Assembly: GCA_028274465.1 (NCBI GenBank)
Contig: CM051458.1
Span: 74,091,766 to 74,155,765 of the forward strand
Source of the DNA: Plantago ovata
Lineage: Eukaryota; Streptophyta; Magnoliopsida; Lamiales; Plantaginaceae
Direction: 5' to 3'
Length of the DNA: 64,000 nt
Numbering within the stretch: position 1 is the stretch's first letter; each line of letters starts with the position of its first letter. Below, one piece after another: positions 11,532 to 22,875 of the stretch. The notes beneath the pieces were generated by a model. That model searched no databases. It saw only the letters and a program-made list of their open reading frames with translations, and was not told the DNA's origin. The translations under genes were made by a program, and so were the position numbers.

Positions 11532-12301
11532 GGAAGAATATGGCCGTCTTTTGAGTTTAACGCTGAGCTGAGAGTTTAATCCATTTTTTTTCCCTTTCTT
11601 CCGTGTTGGTCTGTTACGAGTTTATTCCGGGTTATAAAGAATGACCCATATTCTAGTCCGGATAATATTTTGACCCGCGAGATATATGGCTTCTTTGATC
11701 TGGTTTGATCTACTTTCTACTTCCTTTGAGTCTCATTTTGGTCTCACGAAACTAGTGGTCTCACAGGAGACCTTCTCTTATATATGATGAACTATCGTCT
11801 ATCAAAAAGTCCTGAGGATTTGCAAAAACTGAATTCTTTGTATTATATATGATGAACTATCATCCCCAGGTATACTTTTTACCTCTTTTCTGGTTTAGAT
11901 AATTTCTTGACCTGCTTTTATTTCAGTTTTCTTAGCTTCTCTTTGCATGTACGCACATGTTTACTGGTTTTCTTGATTAATGTAAGCTACTTTACAATTC
12001 TGTTTCAGTTTATCTCAGTAAATCTCATCTGGGTTTTACAATTTACACACGTTTGTCTCCATTTACAGCAATTGAACTCCAAAATTCTTGTAAATTTCTG
12101 TTTACAATAAGTAAATAGTAAATTTCTTGTTTTAAGTGGTTGGATTTCCTGTCGACAGGATGTAGTGGTTCTAGATGCTGGAATCCATTCTCATGGTTGT
12201 TATTTTGGTCTCAATGTGCTTGGATAATGTGCATCTTGTTGATTTCCATCCAGACTAAACTCTAACTTTCCCATTCATGTGTATGTATATAAGTAGTTCA
12301 A

Positions 12302-12790
12302 ATGATTGGGGAATTAGAACCACCCGAACTTGATTTTCGACTTCCAAAGGACGTTCATCAGCGAAATAATAATAATAATGATAATGATACCACGGGGGGA
12401 TTCTCCTACCGTGAACTTGCAACTGCGACTAAGAATTTTAGGCAAGAGTCTCTTATTGGGGAAGGCCTTTTTGCCCCCTGTACAAGGGTCAGTTAGAAAG
12501 AACAGGACAGGCCGGTAATCAATCATTAACTGCATTATGTCCTCTGCTGATGTTTAGCAATTTGTAAGGTTACTATACAAGTTGGCTATTTTTTACAGAT
12601 GGTAGCAGTTAAACAGTTAAATCATTCTGGTTTGCAAGGTGACAAAGAGTTTCTCGTAGAGGTTCTTATGCTTTATCTTATATGCCATCCTAACCTAGTT
12701 CATATGATCGGTCACTGCTCTGAGGGGGGATCAGCGCCTTCTTGTGTATGAATACTTGCCTCTCGGTTCTTTGGAAGATCGCCTGCATGG
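12302..12790 (+). pseudogene. RLCK-VII (PBS1-like) protein kinase fragment with two frameshifts
   Basis: Two exons of a receptor-like cytoplasmic kinase. Exon 1 (12302 to about 12512) has FSYRELATATKNFRQESLIGEG, the usual N-lobe entry; a one-base loss in the glycine loop breaks the frame before LYKGQLE. Exon 2 follows a TTTTTACAG acceptor near 12598 and reads MVAVKQL (ATP-binding Lys), [14 protein letters not shown] and [10 protein letters not shown]. An extra G in a G-run then breaks the frame before [21 protein letters not shown], and a GTAATG donor follows. The catalytic loop and C-lobe are absent. An Asn/Asp repeat precedes the kinase domain. Confidence 0.85.
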
Positions 12791-14329
12791 TAATGCTCAC
12801 ATTTATTTATGCTTTCTTGTTGACTAATGATGTCCACAGTAGATTCGTTATACCCCGTCTGAGTAACACCCCATCAACATGCATAACTTTTCAAATCCCA
12901 AGTGCCTATAAACTTCTCACCTGCAAGATATTTCAGACCTAATGATGGTGAACATGCTGGACCGTGGAAGACGGCACTCTGTTGAAGAATTCCAAGCAGG
13001 TCTTGTTCCCTGGAATCCTCCAGATCTGGCAACCAAGGCTAATATTGTCGTCTGGAGGTCTTGTTACCGTTTGTAAGAGCATTATATAGATAAGCAAGTC
13101 TGTGGTGTTCCTCCAGGAAATTTGGTGGTTCGCCTTTCTACATTGCTGTGAGCAATAGAGTAGATATCCAAAAGGGAGGTGGTGCTTTTACCTTTACTGA
13201 ATATTTCAGGGTGTTTTATAAAGACACATAAGATGCGCGCGCGCACACACACACCTGTTGTTCTCGAATTGCATGTTTTATCTAATGCATTTTTTATGGC
13301 ATCTTAGCTCCACGACTATTTAATTAAACGAGTGATGGTTTCTTAATGTGACTGTGTCATAGAGGAAAATCTAATACCGGCGACTCTTAAGAGTATTTTA
13401 AGATTGAATGTGATCTGCCTCTATTAAAATATTGCTTTATCATTTTGTGCTTGTATTAATACTCATATACATTTCATTTTTGTGGGTTTAGATCACGAAG
13501 CATCAGTATCACACGATGAATGTGGAATTCGGGGTGAGAGTTTCTAGAAGTACAGATAGAGCCTAAGTTTAAGATTCTCATGTTTTCTCGCGATGAACAT
13601 GCATATCTCTTGTTAACCTTCTCTGATGAATAAGTGCATCTGAAACGATGAAAGTTTTGGTTATGTTACTTGGGCATAATATTAAGCATCTTCTTTGTTG
13701 GCTTGTTACAAACAATATTTCATCATTTCCTTTCTTCAACTTGAATACTCTGCCCTCAATAATTTTTTATTAACAAGGATATTGATTGATGTGTGTTTCC
13801 TGTTTTTCCAAAACTTAAGGCAAACAAAAAACATTTCCTAGTGCTACAAGTTTGATATGGCCATGGCCAGTTAATATGTTGATTCATTAAACTTCATATT
13901 CAGTATATGTATCTAAAAGAATTTTTTGTTATGGTGCAGACTGCAGAGTTCTATTATACGAATTTTATCAAAGGTACGCCATTACATGGATAGATCAAGG
14001 TATCATAATTTTACTCTTAATTCATGGTTTGGGTGGAGTTAGATTTGGTATCATAATTTTCAGTATGTGTATCTAAGAGAATGTTTTGTTTTGGTGCAAC
14101 CTGCATACTTATAGTTTTGCTGTTTGTTTTTCTTTTAGATTTGGTTTTATGTGCCCTTTTTGGAGTTAGAAGTGGAAAAAGAAAAGAAAAAAGGTTTTTG
14201 TTTTGAGAGAATTATAAAGGCGTTGGAAAATGAAGAGAGAGGGGGGGGGAGAACGTCAGGAATTTTGTTGGTAGGTGAATGTTTTTCTTTCTTCTTTTAG
14301 TTCAAAACTAAATATGTAGTACCAACATT

Positions 14330-14717
14330 ATAACAACGAAATAAGAAAATCGTTGAAAATCATTGTGACAAAATTCCAACGGAATAGTTACAAGAAAATT
14401 ATTTGTGGGAAATTTCGTTGGCATGATGTTGCTAATGATATAAGAAATTTTCATGGAAAATGAATGTTGGTATTTAGTAGGTAATATGTCACAACCAGCA
14501 ACAAATAAAAATTTTGTTGGAATATCTTCGTCGCTGATGCCATGTTTCGCAATGAAAACTTCTTTCCTTGGTAACGTTGTTGTTATTTTGTGGCTAACAA
14601 CTTAACTAATATCCAGATAAAGTATTTGTTAGCATTTCGTAGGTAATTTGTTGCTAACAGCGACCAACCAAAATTTTGTTAGAATCTGCTTGTCGCAGAT
14701 ACCCTATTTTCTTGTAG
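14330..14717 (-). mobile_element. CACTA right terminal region
   Basis: The last bases read TATTTTCTTGTAGT, matching a CACTA terminus whose final G is lost, directly against DMS3 exon 5 codons. The preceding 380 bases repeat motifs of the type TTTTGTTGGAAT, TTGTTGCTAAC and GTCGCAGATA, as subterminal repeats would. No transposase is seen. Confidence 0.6.
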
Positions 14718-15320
14718 TTTTATCGACGGAACCATCCTTGTTATATGCTTTCAGAGCTTTGAGACCTTCAGTTGTTCGGCAAACCACCCCCAACATGGCT
14801 TTATGGCCCAAGTACTCTGAGAGCATCCTATGTTACATAATTGGACATTATGCAAATTAGTCATGTATGAACTCCGTACGTTTAAATTAATTGATGATTC
14901 AGTCTCTTTTTTAGAAAATTATTACTAATTCATGATCTAACGACACGTTATTCGTCTCAAATGCGTGAATAGATTTAAACAAAGACAGAATCCCATAAAT
15001 TTTATATTAATTGAGTCTTCTTATTCTTTTGTCATTTTCTTTTTTTAAAGAAAATTATTGATTCATGATCTAACCACACATTATATAAGCCCACCCAACA
15101 GACATTATATTCCCATAACTTTTAAGTAAGAGCAATAAACCGAAAAAGGAAGATATGCATGAGAGTTCATAATTAATAAGCTTAAGCATGTGTCCTGAAA
15201 TAAATTTACGCTACAAAGAAGTCATTCTGCAGCAAACAGTAAGTTCTAAATTCAGAAGCACTAGCACTGAGGTAAACCAGACTAGTCCAGCAAGGGTAAA
15301 TACAAAAGGTGAAATACTAA
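14718..15320 (-). pseudogene. DMS3: DMS3-like copy B, truncated exon 5 and upstream intron
   Basis: Exon 5 starts at 14827 after a CATAG acceptor and reads [35 protein letters not shown], then stops at the insertion border (14718). These 36 codons are open. The upstream intron matches copies C and D until about 15320, where exon 4 should follow but is replaced by unrelated sequence. The identical break is present in C. Confidence 0.8.
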
Positions 15321-15337
15321 ACGTTTGTCATTATGCC

Positions 15338-15452
15338 ACAGCTGGAGGATCCGCAACGTTTGTCACCATACCCACCTACCATGAAAGCTCAATCGTCTCA
15401 CTACTTTGGAAACTACCATGGGCAAATTACAAGGCTATTTCACGTACTCTTG
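15338..15452 (+). other. Exon-like segment present three times in the window
   Basis: About 115 bases repeated at 45822-45940 and 49370-49490. They are open on the plus strand (HYA.AGGSATFVT.PTYHESSI...ISRTL) in all three copies and end in TACTCTT/GTAAGTCC or GTAAATCC, a good donor. This suggests a leftover exon of an unidentified neighbour gene. Confidence 0.4.
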
Positions 15453-15556
15453 TAAGTCCGTTTTACTTTACTTGAGGTCTATGTTGCTTATAATGTTACT
15501 TATCGCCTTGGTTGAAAAAACTATTTCATACTTCTTTAATGCTTTTGAAGAAACGC

Positions 15557-16436
15557 TTTTTTTTTTTTAACACACCAAACTTTTTCATTTATCAAACAAG
15601 AGGAGGAACAGCTGTTGGGTTATCCCGACACGATACGACCCTGGGATACCGCTTATTACAATCATTTTGCAGATAGCTAACTAACCAAGAAGGACATATA
15701 TATCCCATACATGAACACCACACCTATATGGATAGCAATTCAACTTGGACAAGACAATCTTGGAATCTACCACGCTCACAGCACCACTGCCGAGCTTGGA
15801 CAAAATATATGCGACTCCATTACTTTCACGATATATACAGATCAGCTGCCAGTCCTCTATTTGATCGAGAAGGTGCCTAATGAGATCCAGAATCCGGCGA
15901 TGTTACCATGCCGGAACCATGGTCCTGTTAACACAACCAACAACATAACTTGAGTCAGATTGAATCTCTACATATTTTATATTAAGCTGCACCAAAAACA
16001 AAAAACCATAAAACAAACCATAAAATTCCGCCAGATTATTATCAGTAATGCCAAACAAACTGGAATTAGCCCGAATAAACTTACCGCATCTATCCCTAAG
16101 TATTGCCCCACAACCTGCCTTACCTGTAGTCTGGGGCACTAACCCATCAATATTTAAGACATTAGCATGATTTGAGACAGCCCCCCATTTACAGAATATA
16201 GTGCACTGCCTTGGACCATTCCTAGGTGGGTAACAAATCCTACACTGTTTTAATAAAGATAAGACTAAAAGGTAAATTTCCCTACAGCTAATAGTTTCCC
16301 CCCTTAAAATATAATTATTTCTACTATTCCAAATATTATAAGCCAACAAAGCCAATTTTGATTATCATCTTTAAGAGGGAACTCAGTAAACACTTGTAAA
16401 GGATTGCATTTGAAGTAACTCTTTTATAATTTGATT
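15557..16436 (-). mobile_element. 5'-truncated L1-type LINE, RNase H end (copy 1)
   Basis: Starts with a T-run on the plus strand (the poly(A) tail of a minus-strand insert). On the minus strand it encodes the C-terminal RNase H of a plant L1 element: DG near KWG..LNIDG, E in NLAEFYG, D in IQSDSSYVV; then a CAA-to-TAA stop after VPAW. The last catalytic region (ESNGVAD) remains beyond the stop. The uninserted state is seen near 46030-46280. The same insertion is at 49590-50405, so it predates the segmental duplication. Confidence 0.8.
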
Positions 16437-17116
16437 TGATACCCAATTGCTACTTAATTTATTTAGGAACTAATTCAGGATGCAATTAAACCACAAAGAT
16501 GCATTTTCTTTTATTTATTTTCTTTTTGTCTATCGGATAGTTTGTAGCTAATTATATTACATTCCTAATAAATATAGAGTAGTCCAGCATCCTAATCCAA
16601 TAATTAGTTTTTTTAACTATTGAAGTTACTATCAAAACCAAGTACTAATTGAAACTATGTGAGATCTTCATTACGACTCCAAAAAACAATTCAGTACAAT
16701 ATAGCCGACGAAAATGTCCACACCAACCCAATCACCTAACAAAACCTAGCTAGATCAACCAACCAATACAGGGCAAGAAAACATCACAGAAATTATCATA
16801 AGTGAAATCAGCCAAAAATCAGTTTATTGACAGGCTCATGCATCTTTGGGAACTGATTGTTGCGCTGCACTATCACTTGCATACAATACAATATGCTCAG
16901 ACAACTAACCTTCCTTTCCGTAATTATAAACACAGTATCCTCCAAATGAGCAAAGAATATGTTGCTGGCAACTCACTGATGACAACACTCCGAACTCAGC
17001 TCGCAAATATCTGATTGATAATGGATTTGGATGAAAATAAAAGCTTCACGAGTTTACAACCTGAACAATAATGTGATGATGATGCAATTACAATGACAAA
17101 ACTATTGATGAAGACA
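16437..17116. other. Duplicated non-coding spacer
   Basis: Shared with 46279-46945 and 50480-51165. Conserved stretches include a CAGCCAAAAATCAG region and TCCTCCAAATGAGC, but open frames are short and differ among copies. No gene is supported. Confidence 0.6.
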
Positions 17117-17121
17117 GTAAT

Positions 17122-18581
17122 TGTTAGGAAACTTGTAATTTTGATGAGCAATTAACCATGCTAAATTAAGGAAAGTCCAGTAACTAGTACTCTTAAGGTC
17201 CATAGGAATTTAGAATTTTAAGGACATTGTAAAAGAGGAACGTTTGCTGAAGACTTAGATTAGATGCTAGATAGGTTGGTTGTAAAGCTTATGATGTATC
17301 TGAAGACTAGAAGATTTCTGAAGACTGGTATCTACAAAGGCACATGTTGCTGAGAATGTGGAAACTTCAGCAACAACTTGCATAAGTGAAAATCTGAACG
17401 ACAGAGTAGGTTGTGCTTGCTGAAACTGAGACTGACCACTTGCTGATGGAACATATGTGACCTCTTGCTGAAAGTACTTGCATTTGCGTTCCAATGTTAC
17501 TGTTTGAATTCTGTTCAAATAAGCATTAAATGCGAAGCATGCACGCGAAGGACATGAAGACTAGAAGACAAACAAGGACGCTGCTGAAAGTACAAAAGCA
17601 AGATAGTGACATTTTAAGGAACAAAAGGCTTAGGATTTGAAATTCAAACGGCTCCTTATTTGCACTATAAATAGAGGTCATCCGGCAAAGAGTTGAAGTG
17701 TGTCAACAACGGGATCAAACTCTCACTTGTTCTTAAACTCACATACCCTTCAATACTCTTATTGCCATTGATCCGTTCCAAGACTTAAAGCTTGAAAAAG
17801 CTACTTGTGAAGAAGTAGAGTTTACACTACTAAGAAATTAGTTAAGTGTTCTTTCATTCTTTTGAACAAGAACAAGTCTTGACACCAGAAACAATCAAAC
17901 TTGTTTACTGCAAAGTATTCAAAGTTTTGTTTCTTAGATTACTTGTTGTAACTGAATAAGTTATAATTAAGTTATCTCATCCCGAACCTCTCTAACTGAA
18001 AATACACCCTTTCAGGCGTGATATTCAGGGGGAACTTAATCGAGCATAGTTTTGCTGATTAAAAGTACCAAGTTTGGTGGAGAACAAGGTTGCGTTCTCT
18101 AGATTAGGTTGGAAACAAAGCAAGTGTGCTTTGGTTTCTGTTTGAATCGCTCTAGATAGGAGTTGTAAGGAACCTCAATCTTATCATTAGTGGATTCAGT
18201 CCTAGAAAGGACAAAGTGGATTAGTTGAGAGATTACGCCACTCTCAGATACCACTATAAAATTGTTTGTGTGATTTACTTACTGTATTTGGTTTTCAGCA
18301 AATCATATCTATCTGTACACTATCACTCACATCACTTGCTGAAACCTTTATTTACTGAAAAAGTACTTATTGTATCAAAGACTTCCGCTCTCTGATTTTA
18401 AGTATCAGCAAACCGAGTTACTGCAAAGTAACTTACGCTTGCTGAGAAAGTTAAGTATGAGCAAACTCATTACTGAAAAGTAATAAGCACTTGCTGAGAA
18501 AGTTTTAAACGACGAAAGTTTGAAAAGACTATTCACCCCCCCCCCCCTCTAGTCTTTTCTTGTTGTTTAAAGGGACCAACA
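17122..18581 (+). mobile_element. Solo LTR of a Copia (SIRE/Maximus-type) element
   Basis: 1460 bp starting TGTTAGG and ending CCAACA, flanked by a perfect 5-bp duplication GTAAT (17117-17121 and 18582-18586). The third RINGv-side copy (near 51165) has the empty site, GACAGTAATACTTTT. Inside are a TATAAATA box (17666-17673) and a C-rich run before CTCTAGTCTT and the terminal GGGACCAACA, an ending typical of plant SIRE-type Copia LTRs. No internal domain or second LTR is present, so this is a recombination product. It arrived after the duplication that made the B and C segments. Confidence 0.88.
17666..17673 (+). promoter_or_regulatory. LTR TATA box
   Basis: TATAAATA in the middle of the solo LTR, where a Copia promoter is expected; it could still drive read-through towards RINGv copy 1 about 1 kb downstream. 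Confidence 0.55.
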
Positions 18582-18653
18582 GTAATACTTTTTTCTTTTC
18601 CTTTTACACCTCCGGTAAGTTTGAGGGTCATAACTCCCTCGCTATAATATAAT

Positions 18654-20519
18654 GAAAAGTTTGGAGTAGCATGTAGAATATGCCACTTTGAATGTGGTGA
18701 AGATTTGAATCACGACAGATTTGATGGTGTTACAATTGATCTCGGATGCAATTGTAAAGGAGATCTGGGAGCTGCTCACAGGAACTGCGCTTGCGATTTG
18801 GTTTCAAATCAAGGGAAACATGTAAGCACTCATTTACGTTAATTCTAAAAGGATATGCCCTTATTACGTACTCCCTATGTTCTTCTAAATTATTTCTTTA
18901 CTTTTGGAATGATTATTGGACAAGCTCTATAGTACTGGGAGCTAGTGTGGGCGACTGATGGTATCAGATGCCTACCAAACTCCCGCTGGAGGTTGGTAAA
19001 AGACTGTTTGCATCAGGTGCGCCTGGTTTTATCAGGCACATCTGATGGAGAATGTTTTTTTTACTTTTTAATTCAGTTTTTTCTTTTCTTTTATTTGTTC
19101 TGTTATTTTACTTATGAAAAGAATAGTTTATTTTAAAAAGAAATGAGAAAAAATGTAAATTGTGGTATGATAGAGTTTGATGGTGGGAGATGGAGAGTAC
19201 AATAGAGATTGGTGTGAGTGAAATGGTGAGAGTACAATAGAGATTGATGTGAGTGGAATGATGATATAATAGAAAAATTGTAAAATGTATTTTTCGTTTT
19301 GTTTAGTGGTATGACCCACCGATAAATGTATGATTTAAATTTAAAAAAAAAAAGAAATGTAAGAATCTATAGAAATAGGCATAAACATAAATACAACAGA
19401 AATACATAAAGAATCTAAAATACCATAGGGTGTTTACTGTTATCTTTCAAATAATGTTATGTAGTCGGTGTTAATATAACACCGTGTTATTATATATGTG
19501 GATATTTTTCTTGATTCGATTGGTTTTTGCTTTTGATATTGTTGTTGTTTCATGGCTTCAAAATTGTTGTTGTTTTTTTGTCAATACGACTGATTTTCTA
19601 ATAAATTAAAAGAAAAACTTATTTGATAATACATATAAAGAGTACATTATAATTTTCTATTGGTAGTAGTAGTGTATTTCGAACTTATTAACCAACTTAT
19701 AAGTTAGGTAGGACCTAGTAATTGTTGCGTAAGTTTTGTAAACGTCATGAATTTCTGAATAATATAGATAAATTCCACATCACATCAGTAGGTGGGGAAA
19801 TATGATTTTCTTCATCTCAAATCACTGATAATGTTAGTGATTTGAAAAGTTAACAATGTTTGAGAAAATGAAGGTGACTAATTAGATACCAATTATTTTA
19901 TCGGTTATTGCTTATCACTCACCTACCCCCATCAAAATTAATTGTTGTCCATTTCACCAAAATTATCATCTACTTTATCATATAGGTGCTAGATAAATAT
20001 ATTGACAGAAGGAATAATTACATATTAGTGTTATTCCTAAGTTGTTCTTACACATTAATTAATGACACAGAACATTTTACTATATTTTATTGTATCTATA
20101 TATGATGAGATCAAATTGACCTGATTTAAACCAAATCATGCTAGGATAGAGATGTAAATGATGCTTGGACGACAGAAATGCATATGATGCTAGGATAAAT
20201 GAACAAAATACAAAAGAGGGCTAGTGTGTTATAGTGGTCCTTTATGCTCTTCATGATGTCATTCTATTGTTTATATGTGTGATATCCTTGCCGAATCTGT
20301 GAAATATGTGGCGGTGCAGCTAAAAATGTGTATATTGATCAAGGAAGCACTTCAAGCCAGTGTGCAACTGAAATATCAACCGTCGAAATTACTCCCAATC
20401 TTACTCGTGGGGAGAATGAGAACACTTGTGAATGTTGTTCCGGATGGATGTTGGGTGTCTTTGTCATTGTGGTTGTTGCCATCTCATGCTATGTGCAGTT
20501 TCGCCACTCGTCATCCTGA
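18654..20519 (+). pseudogene. RING-CH (RINGv) zinc-finger protein, copy 1
   Basis: Plant RINGv proteins are membrane-associated putative E3 ubiquitin ligases with a C4HC3 finger. Exon 1 (18654-18821) starts mid-gene at EKFGVACRICH, continues with LGCNCKGDLGAAHRNCA, then one extra base shifts the frame before WFQIKGN. Exon 2 (20294-20519) encodes ICEICGGAA (last cysteine pair), a linker TCECCSG and a membrane helix MLGVFVIVVVAISCYVQF, ending RHSSS. The exon 2 acceptor is GCCG instead of the GCAG in the other copies. The N-terminal exon is missing, replaced by DMS3-segment sequence at 18653. Three independent lesions make function unlikely. Confidence 0.82.
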
Positions 20520-21282
20520 TCGACGAAACTTGCAGTATACAATGAGGACATCATTGTGAAATATATCAAGAATTGGCATCCTACTTTTAATGCATATGTA
20601 TGAAACACTAGTTAATTGGCATAAGAGATGATCATACATTCTCCAACGTTCATTACTTTTGTGCGTGACTTTCACTTCTTTGCATGTTTATGTAGTAAAA
20701 GAACTTGGTAAAAATCTTCAGTATATTTATGTTACTTCTCTTCATTGCGGTGGGGTCTCACTGACAGACTAGTCTGGGCATCGCCAACGCGTACAATGTC
20801 CGTTTTGATTGTTTTTGGTCCCGAATTACATATAAGATAGATTGTGTTCTTTCATAACTTGATCTTTAACTTGAATTTTTAGTGTGTCCAAATCTTCATC
20901 CACATGCTATAAGATGAAACGCACCTGCATAGTGAAACTTCATTTTGATCCCGAATGACATACAATATTTGGTTCTATAATAACTTCAGCTTTAACCATG
21001 GTTTCTACAAAAACAGACTAAAGTTGGTGAATGGCATCGGGGATTGTTTGGTTTTGTTGTATTGTTTGCCTTTGTAGCTTAGATGTTATGATATCTTGTT
21101 GTGCTTAGCATTATTTGGCTTAGTAATTCACTAAGGTTTGCTACTTTGTGATGTGCATGGCTGAAGTGTAGAGTGTTGTTGTGTACTTGTTTATAGAATG
21201 CTACTATGTACAGTGTACTTGATAAAATAATTTGATGAGAAATTCTTTTTAGGTTTATTACGGCTGCTACTTATCACTTTCC
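20520..21282. other. RINGv 3' flank, duplicated
   Basis: Shared with 37671-38420 and 53380-54119; holds no recognised gene. The match ends at about 21282, where Mutator-like sequence begins. Confidence 0.7.
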
Positions 21283-22303
21283 AGTTTAACCCACGACTTT
21301 GGCTTTCAACGCTCTAAGCCCTGGAAATAAACCTTTTCGCCCCTGCTGGAGTCTATTTCTGAATTAATCCAAACAACATGAAGTTTCATTTATTACAAAT
21401 TTACCAAATTTACCCCAAATTTTTTAATTTTTACACTATTAACACAAACTATTTACAAATTAACCCACATAATTTAACTATACTTCAATATAGTCTACAC
21501 CATTATTTTAAAACAAACCCCTAAAAAAACTGAATTTCAAAATGAGTCCCAATTTTTTTTTCCTTTTCTCTTTTTCTTTATTAAAGAAAAATAAATAAAT
21601 ACTAAATGAATAAAAAACTGGGGAAGAAGATGAACAGTTCGATCGGAACTTGAACAGCTCCCGATCGGAGCTGCAAAGCTCCGATCGGAGCTCTGATTGG
21701 AGCTGTTCCAGTCCCGATCGGAACTCGAAAGCTCCGATCGAAGTTGAATGTTTTTTAAATTTATTTTTTATTTTTTCTTGATAAAAATAAAGAAAATGTA
21801 AAAGTAAAAAAGAATAACAGAAAAAAAGAAAAATAGAAAAATAGAAAAAAGAAAAGAGAAGAAAGTAAAAGGAAAAAGGAAATATAAAAGGCTTAAGGGA
21901 CTATTTGGATGTTAAGTTTTGATGAGAGAGAGAGAGCGTCGGAGTGAAGATCGGACATGACCTGGGTTTATATGTAATTTTCCACGATAGTTGGGTTTGG
22001 ATGCAAAGTGGTTGTTTAGTGGGGGTACCAAATGTAATTATGTCTTGACTTAATATTGTAAACATTAAAACATTTGGGTAAATTTGTAATAAATTAAACT
22101 TCATGTTGTCTGGATTAATTCATAATAAGAAATTCCGACAGGGGCGAAAAGGTCATTTTTAGGGCTTAGAGCGTCGAAAGTCAAAGTCGTGGGTTAATCT
22201 GTAATTACGTTTATATAGCAGGGGAGGGATTACGTAATAAAAAATATAGATGGGCTAATCTATAATAACTGAAAATAGCAGGGGTACCAAATGTAATAGC
22301 CCC
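21283..22303. mobile_element. Left-truncated Mutator-like element (copy a) with palindrome array
   Basis: The right end, complement GGGGCTATTACATTTGG, and the nested inverted stretch TTAACCCACGACTTTG...CGCTCTAAGCCC at both sides show long terminal inverted repeats. The left outer part of the repeat is missing: the element starts at CAGTTTAACCC against RINGv flank. The centre has six GATCGG palindromes (21637-21752). Its right flank is the CACTA transposase fragment, as in copy b (55217-57809), so a and b are duplicates including host DNA. No transposase is encoded. Confidence 0.7.
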
Positions 22304-22875
22304 TTTTGAATAACTACATTTAAAAACTCACTCAAGACTATAAACATCTATAACCGAACTAAAAGCGAAAATTAGTACCTGTAGTATGTCAGAAGCAATC
22401 TATATTCTCCATAAGCAATCCCATCGCCATCATCTTCTTCTATGTTTGGTAATAGTTTGTTGGTACCACATTGTGCTCAGGACAATACTCAGATAACAAA
22501 TGTATATTATCAGTGAGAGCTTCATGAGACTGACCACTCCTCAAGGCCTTATAGCAATCAATGACATCTTCGTGTACGCCTTGCACCCCAGCCAAATCGG
22601 TTTCTTAGCGGCTTGCAACAAGTCAAAGAACGACTTATCCACGGGATTTGGTGGCTCCTCCTGACCATCAACATCGCTTTCAAGCATACTAGTGTCCATA
22701 AACTCTGGACCAACAACCTTAAACAACATTTCATGGAACGGGTCTAGGGGTTCCTCATCCCCACCCATTGTTTGAGTAGAAGGTTGCTCAACCCGCTTTC
22801 TTCTACGAGTTTTCTTCAACCCATCATATGGCATTGCTGTTGGTGCTGTCTCACCATGACTTGTACACACCTCAT
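22304..22875 (-). pseudogene. CACTA transposase fragment, left of the Athila insertion
   Basis: Minus-strand continuation of the CACTA gene at 33677-34841. Reading away from the insertion it gives V.TSHGETAPTAMPYDG, then DPFHEMLF.VVGPEFMD and PVDKSFFDLLQAAKKP, and farther on TNYYQTLKKMKAMGL; these match the order in the TNP2-type fragment at 38590-39617. The frame is lost after MKAMGLAYGE, about 130 bases before the Mutator-like element. Confidence 0.75.

Larger units (their letters stand above)
6890..11790. mobile_element. Mutator-like element candidate with diverged long terminal inverted repeats
   Basis: The left flank (about 6900-7040) and the complement of the right flank (about 11640-11790) share GAGACCA, CCAGATCAA and CTCGCGGGTCAAA in the same order, so they look like old long terminal inverted repeats. 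Each is followed inward by a promoter-like stretch and a gene fragment, and the two fragments converge. The right-hand gene encodes a FAR1-type domain, a fold shared with Mutator transposases. Exact ends and target duplication could not be fixed. The interior is filled with TTTGAGTTTTATATG repeats, in one orientation on the left half and mostly the opposite on the right half. Confidence 0.5.
1967..14717. mobile_element. 12.75 kb composite insertion splitting DMS3-B, with CACTA-type right end
   Basis: Copy C is continuous across the point where copy B is interrupted, so this block is extra DNA that also replaced about 590 bp of host sequence (exon 6 and part of exon 5; equivalent to 48166-48754). 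The right edge ends in TTTTCTTGTAGT, which is a CACTA terminus with its final G lost. The left edge (about 1970-2170) and the right edge (about 14330-14710) share motifs such as TTTTGTTAGAA and GCAGATAGC/GCAGATACC, as CACTA subterminal repeats do. No left terminal CACTA was found, so the block may be a deletion derivative with nested elements inside. Apart from the features listed within it, no gene is recognised in 2170-2499, 3795-4587, 6483-6889, 11791-12301 or 12791-14329. Confidence 0.6.

Noticed and set aside
12943-13215. Further exons after the kinase fragment (for example FGGSPFYIAVSNRVDIQKGG)
   Set aside because: Open only for about 30 codons, no match to the kinase C-lobe and no recognised family.
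14218-14260. G-run and GA-rich tract as a regulatory site
   Set aside because: Simple-sequence stretch with no gene beside it.
18536-18549. Poly-C run as an independent element
   Set aside because: It belongs to the conserved 3' end of the Copia solo LTR.
20275-20559. 94-codon open frame over RINGv exon 2
   Set aside because: Wrong frame; the RING and membrane sequence are in the overlapping frame that starts at the splice acceptor.
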